Part shown: positions 23,862 to 33,604 of the stretch, one piece after another
Layout of the letters: the number at the start of each line of letters is the position of its first letter
Numbering within the stretch: position 1 is the stretch's first letter
Origin: Pseudoflavonifractor phocaeensis
Lineage (GTDB): Bacteria; Bacillota; Clostridia; Oscillospirales; Oscillospiraceae
DNA: 51,281 bases
Assembly: GCF_016901955.1 (NCBI RefSeq)
Contig: NZ_JACJLC010000016.1
Location: 1 to 51,281 of the forward strand
Direction of reading: 5' to 3'
The notes under the pieces: generated by a model
What the model saw: only the letters and a program-made list of their open reading frames with translations
Told to the model about the DNA's origin: nothing
The model's database searches: none
Made by a program: the position numbers and the translations under genes

Positions 23862-24794
23862 ATGAACGGAAACCAGCAGGCCATGGAGATTCTGGCCCAG
23901 GTGAAAAAAGCGGTGGTAGGCAAGGACGACATTCTGGCTAAGGTGCTCCTGGCCATCCTGGCCAGGGGCCACATTTTATTGGAGGACATTCCCGGTGTGG
24001 GCAAGACCACCATGGCTCTGGCCTTCTCCAAGGCCCTGAGCCTGCGCTACAACCGGGTGCAGTTTACCCCAGACGTAATGCCCTCGGACATCACCGGCTT
24101 TTCCATCTACAACAAGGCCACCGGGGCCATGGAGTACCAGCCGGGGGCGGTGCTGTGCAACCTGTTCCTGGCCGACGAACTCAACCGGGCCACCAGCCGC
24201 ACCCAGTCCGCCCTGCTGGAGGCCATGGAGGAGGGCCAGGTCACCGTGGACGGGGTGTCCCACCCGGTGCCCCAGCCCTTCCTGGTCATCGCCACCCAGA
24301 ACCCGGCTGGGGCCTCGGGCACCCAGCTGCTCCCCGACTCCCAGATGGACCGGTTCATGGTGCGGCTGTCCATTGGCTACCCCGCCCCGGCGGACGAGCT
24401 GGACATGGTCCGCCGCAAGCAGGGAGGCAACCCCCTGGACCAGGTGGAGCGGGTGCTGGACCTGGACGGTCTGTCCGCCCTGCGGGACATGGCTGATCGG
24501 GTGTATGTATCCGACCAGATCCTGGACTATATCATCCGCCTGGTAAACGCCACCCGCCACCACCCCATGATCGTCCAGGGTGCCAGCCCCCGGGCCTCTC
24601 TGGCTCTCACCGCCATGGCCAAGGCGGCCGCCCTGGTGCTGGGCCGGGACTACGTGAACCCGGAGGACGTGTCCCTGGTGTTTGCCGACGTGGTGTCTCA
24701 CCGGCTCATCCTCTCTCCCCGGGCGGAAGCCAGCGGAGCCTTCGGCGGGGCGGCGGAGCTGCTGGGTCAGGTTCCGCCGCCCAAAATCGGGTAA
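23862..24794 (+). CDS. MoxR-family AAA+ ATPase
   Basis: 310 aa from ATG 23862, with AAGGAGGA upstream. AAA_3 domain: Walker A GVGKTT (45-50), Walker B LFLADELNR, sensor 'IATQNP', arginine-finger region 'DRFMVR', then the C-terminal lid. MoxR ATPases act as chaperones for the maturation of neighbouring DUF58/VWA or transglutaminase proteins. The DUF58 gene begins 4 nt after the stop. Confidence 0.95.
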   Translation: MNGNQQAMEILAQVKKAVVGKDDILAKVLLAILARGHILLEDIPGVGKTTMALAFSKALSLRYNRVQFTPDVMPSDITGFSIYNKATGAMEYQPGAVLCNLFLADELNRATSRTQSALLEAMEEGQVTVDGVSHPVPQPFLVIATQNPAGASGTQLLPDSQMDRFMVRLSIGYPAPADELDMVRRKQGGNPLDQVERVLDLDGLSALRDMADRVYVSDQILDYIIRLVNATRHHPMIVQGASPRASLALTAMAKAAALVLGRDYVNPEDVSLVFADVVSHRLILSPRAEASGAFGGAAELLGQVPPPKIG

Positions 24795-24798
24795 GGCC

Positions 24799-25800
24799 AT
24801 GTGGAGCCGCCGTATCTTTTACGCCCTGCTCCTGCTGGGGGCGGTGCTGTTCCAGATTGTGTTCCGCTTCTACCTGGCCACCTATCTGTTGGTATTGGTG
24901 ATCCTGCTCCCCCTACTCTCCCTGCTACTGGCCCTGCCGGGGCTGGGACGGGCCGTTCTCCGGGTTGATCTCCCCTCCTCCACCGCCGTCAAGGGAGAGC
25001 CTCTCCGGTTTACCTTTCCCCTCTCCGCTCCCGTCCTTGTGCCCCTGCTCCGGCCCAGGGCCCGGGTGGTCTGGGTCAATCAGCTCACCGGAGAGACCGG
25101 TAGCGCCAAGCTGGACCTGGCCCCTGGCCAGCCCGGCGTTCTCACCCTCCCCGAGCCCCACTGCGGCCGGGTTGTATGTCGGGTGGAGCGGGCCTGGCGG
25201 TGCGATCCGCTGGGACTCTTCCCCCTACCGGTAAAAAAGGGGCCGGAGGGGGCGGTTCTGGTGCTCCCCACCCCGCTGGAGGTGGAGCACGACCCCTCCC
25301 TGGCCGGCGGCCACAACCAGGGGGCAGTGCTGAAGCCCCGGCCCGGCGGAGGTCCCGGAGAGGACTACGACCTGCGGGAGTACCGGGCGGGGGACCCTCT
25401 CCGCTCAGTCCACTGGAAGCTGTCCTCCAAGTGGGACGAGCTGGTGGTACGGGAGACCCTGGAGCCCCAGCAGGCCGCTATCGTGGTGACCTATGACCAT
25501 TTCGGCGCTCCGGAGGTGCTGGACCGTACCTTCGCCCAGCTGTACGCCCTGTCCCGGTGGCTGCTGAGCCAACAGCGGCCCCACCACATCCAGTGGGCCG
25601 CTCCTCTCACCGGAGTGCCGGAGGACCGGGCAGTGGACGGGGAACGGTCCCTGCTGTCCTGCCTAGAGGCGGCCTTCTCCACCCCCGCCCCCCAGTCGGG
25701 CCGGTCCATCCTGGACGGGGCATTGAAGGCCCCCGGTGGGGTGGGCAAGGTGCGCCATCTCCACGTGACCCCCGACGGGGTGGAAGGAGGGCGGACATGA
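24799..25800 (+). CDS. DUF58 domain protein
   Basis: 333 aa from ATG 24799. Two membrane helices near the N-terminus (about 8-50), then a soluble region ending in the DUF58 core 'YDLREYRAGDPLRSVHWKLSSKWDELVVRE' (about 195-225). Members are partners of MoxR ATPases and transglutaminase-like proteins in cell-envelope or surface-protein processing; the exact job is unknown. The stop overlaps the next start as ATGA. Confidence 0.93.
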   Translation: MWSRRIFYALLLLGAVLFQIVFRFYLATYLLVLVILLPLLSLLLALPGLGRAVLRVDLPSSTAVKGEPLRFTFPLSAPVLVPLLRPRARVVWVNQLTGETGSAKLDLAPGQPGVLTLPEPHCGRVVCRVERAWRCDPLGLFPLPVKKGPEGAVLVLPTPLEVEHDPSLAGGHNQGAVLKPRPGGGPGEDYDLREYRAGDPLRSVHWKLSSKWDELVVRETLEPQQAAIVVTYDHFGAPEVLDRTFAQLYALSRWLLSQQRPHHIQWAAPLTGVPEDRAVDGERSLLSCLEAAFSTPAPQSGRSILDGALKAPGGVGKVRHLHVTPDGVEGGRT

Positions 25801-28160
25801 AGCATCGCAAGCACACCCCACCCCGCCGCCCCACCCCCCTGGAGCTGGCGGTGGACTTTCCCATTCTCTTTTTACTGCTGGCCGGCGCCCTGTGGTCCTT
25901 CCTCACCGCCGCCCAGATCCAGCCGGAGCTTCCCCTGCTGCTGGGGGGCTGTGCCCTGCTGGCCCTGGTGTACACCCTGATGTGCGCCCTGCCCGGCCGG
26001 TGGCTGGCCGCCGCCATGGCCGCGGCCATGGCGGCTATCGGCATCGCGGTGTGGCAGCTGTGGGAGACCCTGCGGCTGGGGGAGATCATCCTGCGCTGCG
26101 GGGTGGTGAACACAGTAAGCACCAGCCTGGAGCTGGACCACTTCATCGTCCCCATTCAGGATCTACCCGAAGGGGTGTGGCTCCACGCCGCCACCGTCCT
26201 GGCCTTGGTCACCGGAGCGGTGCTGGGCCTGCCCCTGGCCCTGCTGGTGGTCCGGGGGCGGCGCTTCCTGCCGGTGCTGATCCTCACCCTCCCCTTTGTG
26301 GCCCTCCCCCTGTGCATTTCGGTGACCCCCGACTGGGGTCCCCTGTTGATGCTGCTGCTGGCCTGGTGCGTTTTGGGGCTTACCGCCCTGCCCCGCAGAC
26401 AGGACCCCCGCGGAGCCACCCGTCTCACCCTGGCTGTGCTCCCCCTGACCGCCCTGGTGCTGGTGGGGCTGACCTGGGCCATGCCTCAGAGCAGCTACCA
26501 GCGCCCCCAGTGGGCCGACCATGCCCTGGATAGTCTGAACAACTGGGTCACCCACCTGGACATCCAGCTCTTTGACGGCAGGGGTCCCTTCGGCTTCGGC
26601 AGCGGCGGCTCCTTCACCGACGCCGACGGCAAGGTGGACCTGTCCGACGCCGGCCCCCTCCGGTTCTCCGGCCGCACGGTGCTGGAGGTGGACACCGATC
26701 TCCGGGGCCGCCTCTACCTGCGGGGCTTCTCCGGGGCCCAATATGACGGCACCGGCTGGTTGCCCCTGGAGGATTCCGACTACAGCGCCATGTTCCTGGA
26801 CCCGGACTCGGAGGACATCCCGCCCTACAGCTATTCCAGCGTCTACTTCCCCTCTCTGGAGGGCTGGCAGCCCATGAACTTCCCCGCCCTGGCCCAGCGG
26901 AACTCTTTCCCCGGCTCGTCCTACGCCAAGGTCACCATCCGCAACATCGGGGCTGACCCGGGCTATGTGTACACCCCCTACCATATCCTCTCCAAGCCCG
27001 ACGAGCTCAGCGGTGCCAAATTTGTCAACGACGCCTACCTGGCCCGGGGGGAGGACGTGTGGACCCACACTTTGTATGTCCAGCCCGGCTGCAATCCCCT
27101 GTCCATGGCCCAGATCCCCGACGAGGCCGAGGAGGCCCTCTGGACCTATGAGAACTTCGTGTACAGCTACTACACCTCGGTGCCAGAGGACTGCGCCCAA
27201 GCCCTGGATGAGACCCTCCGGGGCATCAATGATTTCCTGTTGGCCAACCCGGACAATGAAGCCTGTCAGGAATATCTGCATCTGGTGTCCCCCGAGTCTG
27301 TCCAGGACCACCGGCAGTTCCAGCGGCAATACCCCCTGACCATCGCCAAGGTTGTGGCCGCCTACCTGGAGGAAATCGCAGAGTACGACCCGGATACCCC
27401 CCTCACCCCGGAGGGGGAGGAATTTGTATCTTACTTCCTCACCGAGAGCCACCGGGGCTACTGTATGCACTTCGCTTCCGCCGCCGCCCTGCTGCTGCGG
27501 TATATCAACGTCCCCACCCGGTATGTCACCGGCTATGTGGCCGACGTGCCCGCCTCCGGCCACGTGAAGGTCCCCGACTCCGCCGCCCACGCCTGGATCG
27601 AGGTCTACATTCCCGGCTACGGCTGGGAGCCGGTGGAGGTCACCCCGGCCTACGCCGGCGGCACCCCCGGCCAGACCGCCACGGCGGAGCCTACACCCAC
27701 TCCCACGGCTACCCCCACGCCTACCGCTACCCAGACGCCCCAGGCCAGCGCCGCCCCTACCCCAACGCCCAGCCAGGCGCCCGGAGCGGATGAGCCCCGG
27801 CAGAAGCCTTTGGACCTGCGGCTGGTAGTCATCCCCCTGGTGGTGGTGCTGATCCTTCTGGCCTTCCCCCTGGCCCGGAATCTGGTGCGCCGCCGCCGGG
27901 AGAAAAAGCTGAAGGGACCCGACACCAACCAGGCAGTGATTTACGCCTACCTGTACCTGAAAAAGCTGGAACGCTGGGGCGGCCAGGTGCCCGAGGAGGT
28001 CTTTGCGCTGGCCAAAAAGGCCAGATTCAGCCCTCACACTCTCACCGAGGCGGAGCGGGCCGTGGCGGTAGACGCCGCCCACGCCATCTGGGCTCAGGTG
28101 GACCAGTCCCTGCCCTGGTATCGGCGTCTGGCGTGCCGGTACCTGCTCTTCCTGTGCTGA
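25797..28160 (+). CDS. Membrane transglutaminase-like protein (TgpA type)
   Basis: 787 aa from ATG 25797, with AAGGAGGGC upstream. About six N-terminal membrane helices (15-225), a large extracytoplasmic region, then a transglutaminase core with C559 in 'RGYCMHFASAAALLLRY' and H598 in 'AAHAWIEVY'. The acidic third residue position reads 'GWEPVEVTP', glutamate where aspartate is usual in classical enzymes. A Thr/Pro-rich linker (about 625-665), one more helix ('LRLVVIPLVVVLILLAFPL') and a cytoplasmic DUF4129-like tail follow. Third gene of the moxR operon; probably a wall-facing peptidase or crosslinker. Confidence 0.93.
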   Translation: MKHRKHTPPRRPTPLELAVDFPILFLLLAGALWSFLTAAQIQPELPLLLGGCALLALVYTLMCALPGRWLAAAMAAAMAAIGIAVWQLWETLRLGEIILRCGVVNTVSTSLELDHFIVPIQDLPEGVWLHAATVLALVTGAVLGLPLALLVVRGRRFLPVLILTLPFVALPLCISVTPDWGPLLMLLLAWCVLGLTALPRRQDPRGATRLTLAVLPLTALVLVGLTWAMPQSSYQRPQWADHALDSLNNWVTHLDIQLFDGRGPFGFGSGGSFTDADGKVDLSDAGPLRFSGRTVLEVDTDLRGRLYLRGFSGAQYDGTGWLPLEDSDYSAMFLDPDSEDIPPYSYSSVYFPSLEGWQPMNFPALAQRNSFPGSSYAKVTIRNIGADPGYVYTPYHILSKPDELSGAKFVNDAYLARGEDVWTHTLYVQPGCNPLSMAQIPDEAEEALWTYENFVYSYYTSVPEDCAQALDETLRGINDFLLANPDNEACQEYLHLVSPESVQDHRQFQRQYPLTIAKVVAAYLEEIAEYDPDTPLTPEGEEFVSYFLTESHRGYCMHFASAAALLLRYINVPTRYVTGYVADVPASGHVKVPDSAAHAWIEVYIPGYGWEPVEVTPAYAGGTPGQTATAEPTPTPTATPTPTATQTPQASAAPTPTPSQAPGADEPRQKPLDLRLVVIPLVVVLILLAFPLARNLVRRRREKKLKGPDTNQAVIYAYLYLKKLERWGGQVPEEVFALAKKARFSPHTLTEAERAVAVDAAHAIWAQVDQSLPWYRRLACRYLLFLC

Positions 28161-28213
28161 CCCGTTCCCAGAGCAATGCCCTTTCTCGACAATGGATCTA
28201 GCCAAAACAACCT

Positions 28214-28263
28214 AAAAAAGCTTGCGGGGAACCACCGTACGGTGGTTCCCCGCAAGCTTTTTT
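28214..28263. terminator. Bidirectional terminator, perfect 50-bp palindrome
   Basis: Every base from 28214 to 28263 pairs around the centre CG-TA-CG. It starts with six A and ends with six T, so it can terminate both the moxR operon (plus) and hpf (minus). It is long enough to extrude a cruciform. Confidence 0.93.
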
Positions 28264-28297
28264 ATTTCACTGTTTCCCGGCGGACGATGTGATCCGC

Positions 28298-28843
28298 TCA
28301 GTCCTCATCCACGATGAGGCCGTAGCCGCCGTCGTTGCGCTTGTAGACCACGGCGAACCGACCGTCGTTGTCGGTATCCTTAAAGGCGAAGAAGGTGTGG
28401 GCCACCAGATTCATCTGGAGCACCGCCTCATCCACCGTCATGGGCTTGATGGGGAACTTCTTGGTGCGGACGATCTTGAACTCCTCTTCGTCGGTCTCGG
28501 GAACAAAGGAGGAGATCTCCTCGGCGTCCACGCTGCGGGTGAAGGCGTCCTGACGCAGGCGCTTCTCCAGGCGGCTCTTGTTCTTGCGCAGCCGCCGCTC
28601 CACCGAGGACACCGCGGCGTCGATGGTGGCGAACATATCGGAGGTGCTCTCCGCCACGCGGATGATGGTACCGCCGGAGCGGATGGTCAGCTCCACGTTG
28701 TTGCGGTCCTTTTCCACGCTGAAGACGATGGCGGCCTCCGTATCCGCCTTAAAATAACGGTCTAACTTGCCCACCTTCTTCTCAGCGTAGGCATGGACCT
28801 TGTTGGGCAGATTGACTTTCTTGTCCGTGAACACGAACTTCAT
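28298..28843 (-). CDS. hpf: Long-form ribosome hibernation promotion factor (HPF)
   Basis: 181 aa from ATG 28843, 9 nt after AAGGAG. N-terminal S30AE/YfiA domain (1-100), a charged linker, then the C-terminal dimerisation domain 'IVRTKKFPIKPMTVDEAVLQMNLVAHTFFAFKDTDNDGRFAVVYKRNDGGYGLI'. The long form joins two 70S ribosomes into 100S dimers in starvation. A single-gene unit with its own promoter and terminator. Confidence 0.97.
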   Translation of the reverse strand: MKFVFTDKKVNLPNKVHAYAEKKVGKLDRYFKADTEAAIVFSVEKDRNNVELTIRSGGTIIRVAESTSDMFATIDAAVSSVERRLRKNKSRLEKRLRQDAFTRSVDAEEISSFVPETDEEEFKIVRTKKFPIKPMTVDEAVLQMNLVAHTFFAFKDTDNDGRFAVVYKRNDGGYGLIVDED

Positions 28844-28912
28844 CGTTTTCAACTCCTTCCACCCTCCGGGGAGGGATGTGGATCCCCGGCCTTGGACCGG
28901 TTCCCTGCTTTG

Positions 28913-28941
28913 ATTATACCATGAAGTCCGCAGATTGTCAC
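28913..28941 (-). promoter_or_regulatory. hpf promoter
   Basis: Minus strand -35 GTGACA (28936-28941), 17-bp spacer, perfect -10 TATAAT (28913-28918). It begins only about 40 nt after the hemL stop, and no clear terminator for the tetrapyrrole operon precedes it, so read-through into hpf is possible. Confidence 0.85.
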
Positions 28942-28979
28942 AACATATTTCAAAAGTTTTGTGAACTTTGCCCAGCGGC

Positions 28980-30260
28980 TTACAGAGCCGCCAGGGTGGC
29001 CCGGACGGCCATCAGGGTGGCCTCCAGCTGGGCCTGCCCATGGGCCTCCGAAACGAACATGGCCTCAAACTGGGCAGGAGCCAGGGCCACTCCCCGCTCC
29101 AGCATCCCCTGGAAGTAACGGGCGTACATAGTCACGTCGCTTCCCTTGGCATCCACGAACCGGGTCACTGCCGTGGGGGTGAAGAAGGGGGAGAGGAGGG
29201 AGCCGATCTGGTTGACCACCACCGGGGCCCCAGTCTCCGCCACCGCCTGCCGCATCCCCTCCGCCAGCCATTTGGCCTTGGCGGCGATGTGGTCATACAC
29301 CTGCGGATGCTCCTTCAGGTAGGTGAGCTGGGCCAGACCGGCGGCCATGGCCACCGGGTTACCGCTGAGGGTGCCCGCCTGATACACCGGGCCGCAGGGA
29401 GCCACCTGCTCCATCAGGGCCCGGCTGCCGCAGTAGGCGCCCACCGGCATACCGCCGCCGATGATCTTGCCGAAGGTGACCAGGTCAGCGCGTACGCCGA
29501 AATATTCCTGGGCGCCCCCCAGGGCCAGGCGGAAGCCGGTGATGACCTCATCGAAAATCAGCAGAGCGCCGCTCTCGTCGCACAGCTTGCGCAGACCCTC
29601 CAGGAACCCGGGCGCGGGGTTGACCACGCCCATGTTGGCGGCCACCGGCTCCACAATGATGCAGGCGATCTGGCCGGGCCAGGCGTTGAGCAGCTCTTCT
29701 ACGGAGGAGAGGTCATTGAACTGAGCGGTGAGGGTGTGCTTCACGATATCCTCGGGCACACCGGCGGAGGAGGGATGGCCTCCCGCCAGAGCGGAGGAGC
29801 CGGCGTTCACCAGCAGGCAATCGGAGTGACCGTGGTAGCAGCCCTCAAACTTGATGATCTTGTCCCGGCCGGTGGCCCCCCGGGCCAGCCGGACGGCGGA
29901 CATGACCGCCTCGGTGCCCGAGTTGACCATCCGTACCATCTCGATATTGGGCACCAGCTCTGTCATCAGCCGGGCGATCTCCACCTCCCGGCGGGTGGGG
30001 GCCCCAAAGGACAGACCGTCCTTCACGGCACGCTCCACCGCCTCCCGGATGACGGGATGGTTGTGGCCCAGGATCATGGGGCCCCAGGAGCAGACGTAGT
30101 CGATATATTTCTCCCCGTCCTCGTCCCAGATGAAGGGGCCGTCGGCTTTCGTAATGAAACGGGGTGCCATACCCACCGCACGGTAGGCCCGCACCGGGGA
30201 GTTGACCCCGCCGGGCAGTACCTTGACGGCCTGCTCAAACAGTTCTTCCGAGCGTCCCAT
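28980..30260 (-). CDS. hemL: Glutamate-1-semialdehyde 2,1-aminomutase
   Basis: 426 aa. The PLP enzyme makes 5-aminolevulinate from glutamate semialdehyde. The Schiff-base lysine is in '[18 protein letters not shown]' (about 265), and 'DEVITGFR' and '[13 protein letters not shown]' are typical. Its ATG overlaps the hemB stop (TGATG). Last gene of the long operon, supplying the first committed tetrapyrrole precursor. Confidence 0.98.
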   Translation of the reverse strand: MGRSEELFEQAVKVLPGGVNSPVRAYRAVGMAPRFITKADGPFIWDEDGEKYIDYVCSWGPMILGHNHPVIREAVERAVKDGLSFGAPTRREVEIARLMTELVPNIEMVRMVNSGTEAVMSAVRLARGATGRDKIIKFEGCYHGHSDCLLVNAGSSALAGGHPSSAGVPEDIVKHTLTAQFNDLSSVEELLNAWPGQIACIIVEPVAANMGVVNPAPGFLEGLRKLCDESGALLIFDEVITGFRLALGGAQEYFGVRADLVTFGKIIGGGMPVGAYCGSRALMEQVAPCGPVYQAGTLSGNPVAMAAGLAQLTYLKEHPQVYDHIAAKAKWLAEGMRQAVAETGAPVVVNQIGSLLSPFFTPTAVTRFVDAKGSDVTMYARYFQGMLERGVALAPAQFEAMFVSEAHGQAQLEATLMAVRATLAAL

Positions 30261-31243
30261 CAGCCGATCTCTCCCTTCATGATCGCCTGGGCGATCTCCT
30301 TGGCGTAGTAGGTGATGAGCATATTGGCTCCCGCCCGGAAGATGGAGACGGCGGTCTCACACATGATGCGGTACTCGTCAATGAGCCCGGCGGCGGCGGT
30401 GGCCTTGATCATGGCGTACTCCCCGGACACCTGGTAGGCGCACATGGGCAGATCGTAGGCGTCGGAGCACTCCCGGATCACGTCCAGGTAGCTGAGGGCG
30501 GGCTTGACCATGATGATGTCGGCACCCTCCTCAATATCCAGGGCGCACTCCTTCATGGCCTCCTTGCGGTTGTGGGGGTCCATCTGGTACCCCTTCCGGT
30601 CCCCGAATGAGGGGGCGGAGCCCGCCGCCGAGCGGAAGGGGCCGTAGAAGGCGGAGGCGTACTTGGCGGAGTAGGCCATGATGGGGGTGGAGGTGTAGCC
30701 GTGCTGGTCCAGGATAGCCCGGATGGCAGCCACCCGGCCGTCCATCATGTCGGAGGGCGCCACCATATCCGCCCCGGCCTGGACGTGGCTGAGGGCGGTC
30801 CTGGCCAGCACCTCCAGGGTCTTGTCGTTGTCCACCTCATGGCCGCAGAGGATGCCGCAGTGGCCGTGGTCGGTGTACTCGCACATGCACACGTCGGTGA
30901 TGACGTAGAAGTCGGGGTGCTCCCGCTTGATGGCCCGGATGGCCTCCTGTACCACACCATGCTCGTCCCAGGCGGAGGAGCCGATGGCGTCCTTGGCAGC
31001 GGGCAGACCGAAGAGGATGCAGTGGTTCACGCCGGCGGCCAGGCACTCCTCCACCGCCAGGTTCACACTGTCGATGCCGTAATGGTTCTGGCCGGGCAGG
31101 GCCTCGATGGGCCGGACACCCTGAAGGGTCTCGTCCACAAAAATGGGGTAGATCAGGCTGTCGGGGGACATACGGGTCTCCCGGCACAGGCGGCGCACTT
31201 TATCGTTGCCCCGCAGGCGGCGGGGCCGTTGGATCAATTCCAT
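30260..31243 (-). CDS. hemB: Delta-aminolevulinic acid dehydratase (porphobilinogen synthase)
   Basis: 327 aa from ATG 31243, with AAGGTG 8 nt upstream; a GTG 9 nt earlier is less likely. It condenses two aminolevulinates. The active-site lysines lie in '[16 protein letters not shown]' and '[13 protein letters not shown]'; '[13 protein letters not shown]' carries the zinc-site cysteines. It starts 1 nt past the end of the cobA-hemD gene. Confidence 0.98.
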   Translation of the reverse strand: MELIQRPRRLRGNDKVRRLCRETRMSPDSLIYPIFVDETLQGVRPIEALPGQNHYGIDSVNLAVEECLAAGVNHCILFGLPAAKDAIGSSAWDEHGVVQEAIRAIKREHPDFYVITDVCMCEYTDHGHCGILCGHEVDNDKTLEVLARTALSHVQAGADMVAPSDMMDGRVAAIRAILDQHGYTSTPIMAYSAKYASAFYGPFRSAAGSAPSFGDRKGYQMDPHNRKEAMKECALDIEEGADIIMVKPALSYLDVIRECSDAYDLPMCAYQVSGEYAMIKATAAAGLIDEYRIMCETAVSIFRAGANMLITYYAKEIAQAIMKGEIG

Positions 31244-31244
31244 A

Positions 31245-32729
31245 TCAAACACCTTCTGTTATCAATTCCACCAGGGCATCCATGGTGGCCGCTCTGGCTG
31301 TTTTGACCGGGATGCCATGCTTCTGGGCTTCGGCAGCGGTCTGCGCTCCGATGCACATACCTACCATGTTGGAGAAGTCCGCGTCCGCTCCCACAGAGGA
31401 TACGAAGCCCTTCACCGTAGAGGCGGAGGTGAAGGTGACCAGCAGTCCGTCCGTCCCCTCCAACGCCTCCCGCAGCTCCTGAGAGCGAGGATTTTCGTAC
31501 ACCGTGCGGTAGGTGGCAATGTCGTCATAGCCAATGTTACGCCTGGCCAGCTCCTCTGTCAAGGCGGGAGAGCCCTCCTCCGCCCGGAGGATGAGCACGT
31601 TCCCACCGGCGGGCAGACCGGCGCCCAGGTGGGCGGCGTCGTATACCTCCGGTACATAGTCGGCCTTCAAGCCGTACTTCTTCAGCTCCCGGCCAGTGCC
31701 GGGGCCGATGGCGGCCAGCTTCACATTCCCCAGGGCCCGGGCGTCTTTTCCGCTGGCCTCCAGCCACCGCCACAGGGCGTCCACCCCGGCGGGACTGGTG
31801 AGAGCCAGCCATTCATAGTCACCCAGCCGCTCCATGGCGTCGTCCAGAGCCGGACAGGGATCCAGGGGCAGGGTGGCAATGCAGGGATACTCCCACACCT
31901 CCGCACCTAGGTCCCGCAGCCGAGCGGACAGGGTGCCCGAACGCTCCTTGGGTCTTGTGACCACCACGGTTTTCCCCTTCAGGGGCAGGTGATCGAACCA
32001 GTCAAAGTCCTCCGCCAAGGCGCATACCTTGCCCACCACAATGACGGCAGGGCTCTCCACCCCAGCTTGTTCCGCCCGCTCCGCCAAGGTCTCCAAGGTG
32101 GCAGAAATCCGTCGCTGGGCAGGGGTGGTGCCCCGCTCCACCACGGCGGCGGGCATATTGGGCCCCATGCCCGCTGTCAAAAGCCCCTGACAGATCTGCG
32201 GCAGGGCGGACACGCCCATCAGAAAGACCAGGGTGCCCTTGGTACGCACCAGGGCCTCAAAGTCGATGTCCAGCGCCTTCCCTGCCCGCTGGTGGCCGGT
32301 GATGATATGGAGAGAGGAGCAGCAGTCCCGGTGGGTCACCGGGATGCCCCCATAGGCGGGCGCGGCGATGGCGGAGGTGATACCGGGCACCTCCTCAAAG
32401 GGGATGCCATGCTCCGCCAGCAGCTCCAATTCTTCTCCGCCCCGTCCAAACAGGAAGGGGTCACCCCCCTTGAGTCGCACCACATTTTTCCCCTCCAGGG
32501 CCTTGTCCAGCAGGATCTGGTTGATCTGGTCCTGGGGCACCGGGTGGCGGGCGGCCTGCTTGCCCACGTTGATTTTCTCTGCCCCTTCGGGCATCAGGGC
32601 CAGAATGGCGGGGCTCACCAGCCGGTCGTACACCACCACCTCCGCCCTTTCCAGGGCCTTCAGCCCCTTCCGGGTCAGCAGACCGGGATCCCCCGGCCCC
32701 GCTCCCACCAGGGTCACTTTTCCGGGCAC
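31245..32729 (-). CDS. cobA-hemD: Fused uroporphyrinogen-III C-methyltransferase / uroporphyrinogen-III synthase
   Basis: 494 aa from the GTG at 32729, 7 nt after AAGGAGG; another GTG at 32735 is 1 nt from it. Residues 1-240 are the SAM-dependent methyltransferase (VGAGPGDPGLLT, 'VVRLKGGDPFLFGRGGEE', 'PGITSAIAAPAYGGIPVTHR'). Residues about 250-494 are HemD ('LTSPAGVDALWRWL', 'TFTSASTVKGF'). One protein therefore closes the tetrapyrrole ring and begins its methylation to precorrin-2, a fusion known in Clostridia. It overlaps hemC by 16 nt. Confidence 0.97.
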   Translation of the reverse strand: MPGKVTLVGAGPGDPGLLTRKGLKALERAEVVVYDRLVSPAILALMPEGAEKINVGKQAARHPVPQDQINQILLDKALEGKNVVRLKGGDPFLFGRGGEELELLAEHGIPFEEVPGITSAIAAPAYGGIPVTHRDCCSSLHIITGHQRAGKALDIDFEALVRTKGTLVFLMGVSALPQICQGLLTAGMGPNMPAAVVERGTTPAQRRISATLETLAERAEQAGVESPAVIVVGKVCALAEDFDWFDHLPLKGKTVVVTRPKERSGTLSARLRDLGAEVWEYPCIATLPLDPCPALDDAMERLGDYEWLALTSPAGVDALWRWLEASGKDARALGNVKLAAIGPGTGRELKKYGLKADYVPEVYDAAHLGAGLPAGGNVLILRAEEGSPALTEELARRNIGYDDIATYRTVYENPRSQELREALEGTDGLLVTFTSASTVKGFVSSVGADADFSNMVGMCIGAQTAAEAQKHGIPVKTARAATMDALVELITEGV

Positions 32730-33604
32730 AGGCACCCCTCCTTCATCTCATTTGCCAGGGAAACGGCCAGAGCCTCCCCCCGATCCCTGGGGCCGGTGAC
32801 GGTCCGGCGGAGGACCTTCCCTGCCCCGTCCACATACAGCCCTGTGATCAAAATATCCTCATCATGAAGTTGGGCGTGGGCGGCGATGGGGGAGGAGCAG
32901 CCCCCATCCAGGGCCCGGACAAAGGCCCGCTCGGCCCTGGCGCACAAAGTGCCCTCCTCGTCCACCACCCCGTCCAGATAGTCCAGGTTTTCCCCCGCCC
33001 GGGTCTGGAGGGCCAGAATGCCCTGGCCGGCGGCGGGAATCATCTCCTCCACGGAAAAATATCGAGTGATCCGGTGTTCCAGCTCCAGCCGTTTCAGCCC
33101 GGCGGCGGCCAGCACCAGGGCGGAAAACTGCCCCTCGTCCAGCTTGCGCAGCCGGGTGAGCACGTTGCCCCGCACCGGGGCCACCTCCATCCGGGGAAAC
33201 AGGGCTTTCAGCTGTACCGCCCGCCGGGCGGAGGCGCAGCCGATAGGCTTGGTTTCATCCAGCTCCGTCACCCCCTCCGGTAGCACCAGCACGTCCCTTG
33301 GGTCCTCCCGCCGGGAGAACCCCGCCAGAGGGATGGCCGGGTTTTCCTCCATGGGCAGGTCTTTGCAGGAGTGGACCGTCAGGTCGGCCCGCCCTTCCAG
33401 CAGGGCGGCGTCCAGTTCCTTCACAAACAAACCCTTGCCGCCGATCTTGTCCAGGGTACGGTCCAGGATCTTGTCCCCGGTGGTTTTCATGGTCACCAGC
33501 TCCAGGACAACGTCCGGATGACTGGCCCGGATGGCGTCCATCACCAGCTCCGACTGAATGACAGCCAGCTTGCTCTCCCGGCTGCCTACCCGTATGGTCT
33601 TCAT
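32714..33604 (-). CDS. hemC: Hydroxymethylbilane synthase (porphobilinogen deaminase)
   Basis: 296 aa. It polymerises four porphobilinogens on a dipyrromethane cofactor; the cofactor cysteine is in 'ALDGGCSSPIAAHA' (about 240). 'SRESKLAVIQSELV' and 'DLTVHSCKDLP' are typical. ATGA overlap with the upstream hemA-sirC gene. Confidence 0.98.
   Translation of the reverse strand: MKTIRVGSRESKLAVIQSELVMDAIRASHPDVVLELVTMKTTGDKILDRTLDKIGGKGLFVKELDAALLEGRADLTVHSCKDLPMEENPAIPLAGFSRREDPRDVLVLPEGVTELDETKPIGCASARRAVQLKALFPRMEVAPVRGNVLTRLRKLDEGQFSALVLAAAGLKRLELEHRITRYFSVEEMIPAAGQGILALQTRAGENLDYLDGVVDEEGTLCARAERAFVRALDGGCSSPIAAHAQLHDEDILITGLYVDGAGKVLRRTVTGPRDRGEALAVSLANEMKEGCLCPEK

Noticed and set aside
26163-28205. 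680-aa open frame on the minus strand across the transglutaminase gene
   Set aside because: Shadow; it even crosses into the convergent terminator region, and the protein is low-complexity.
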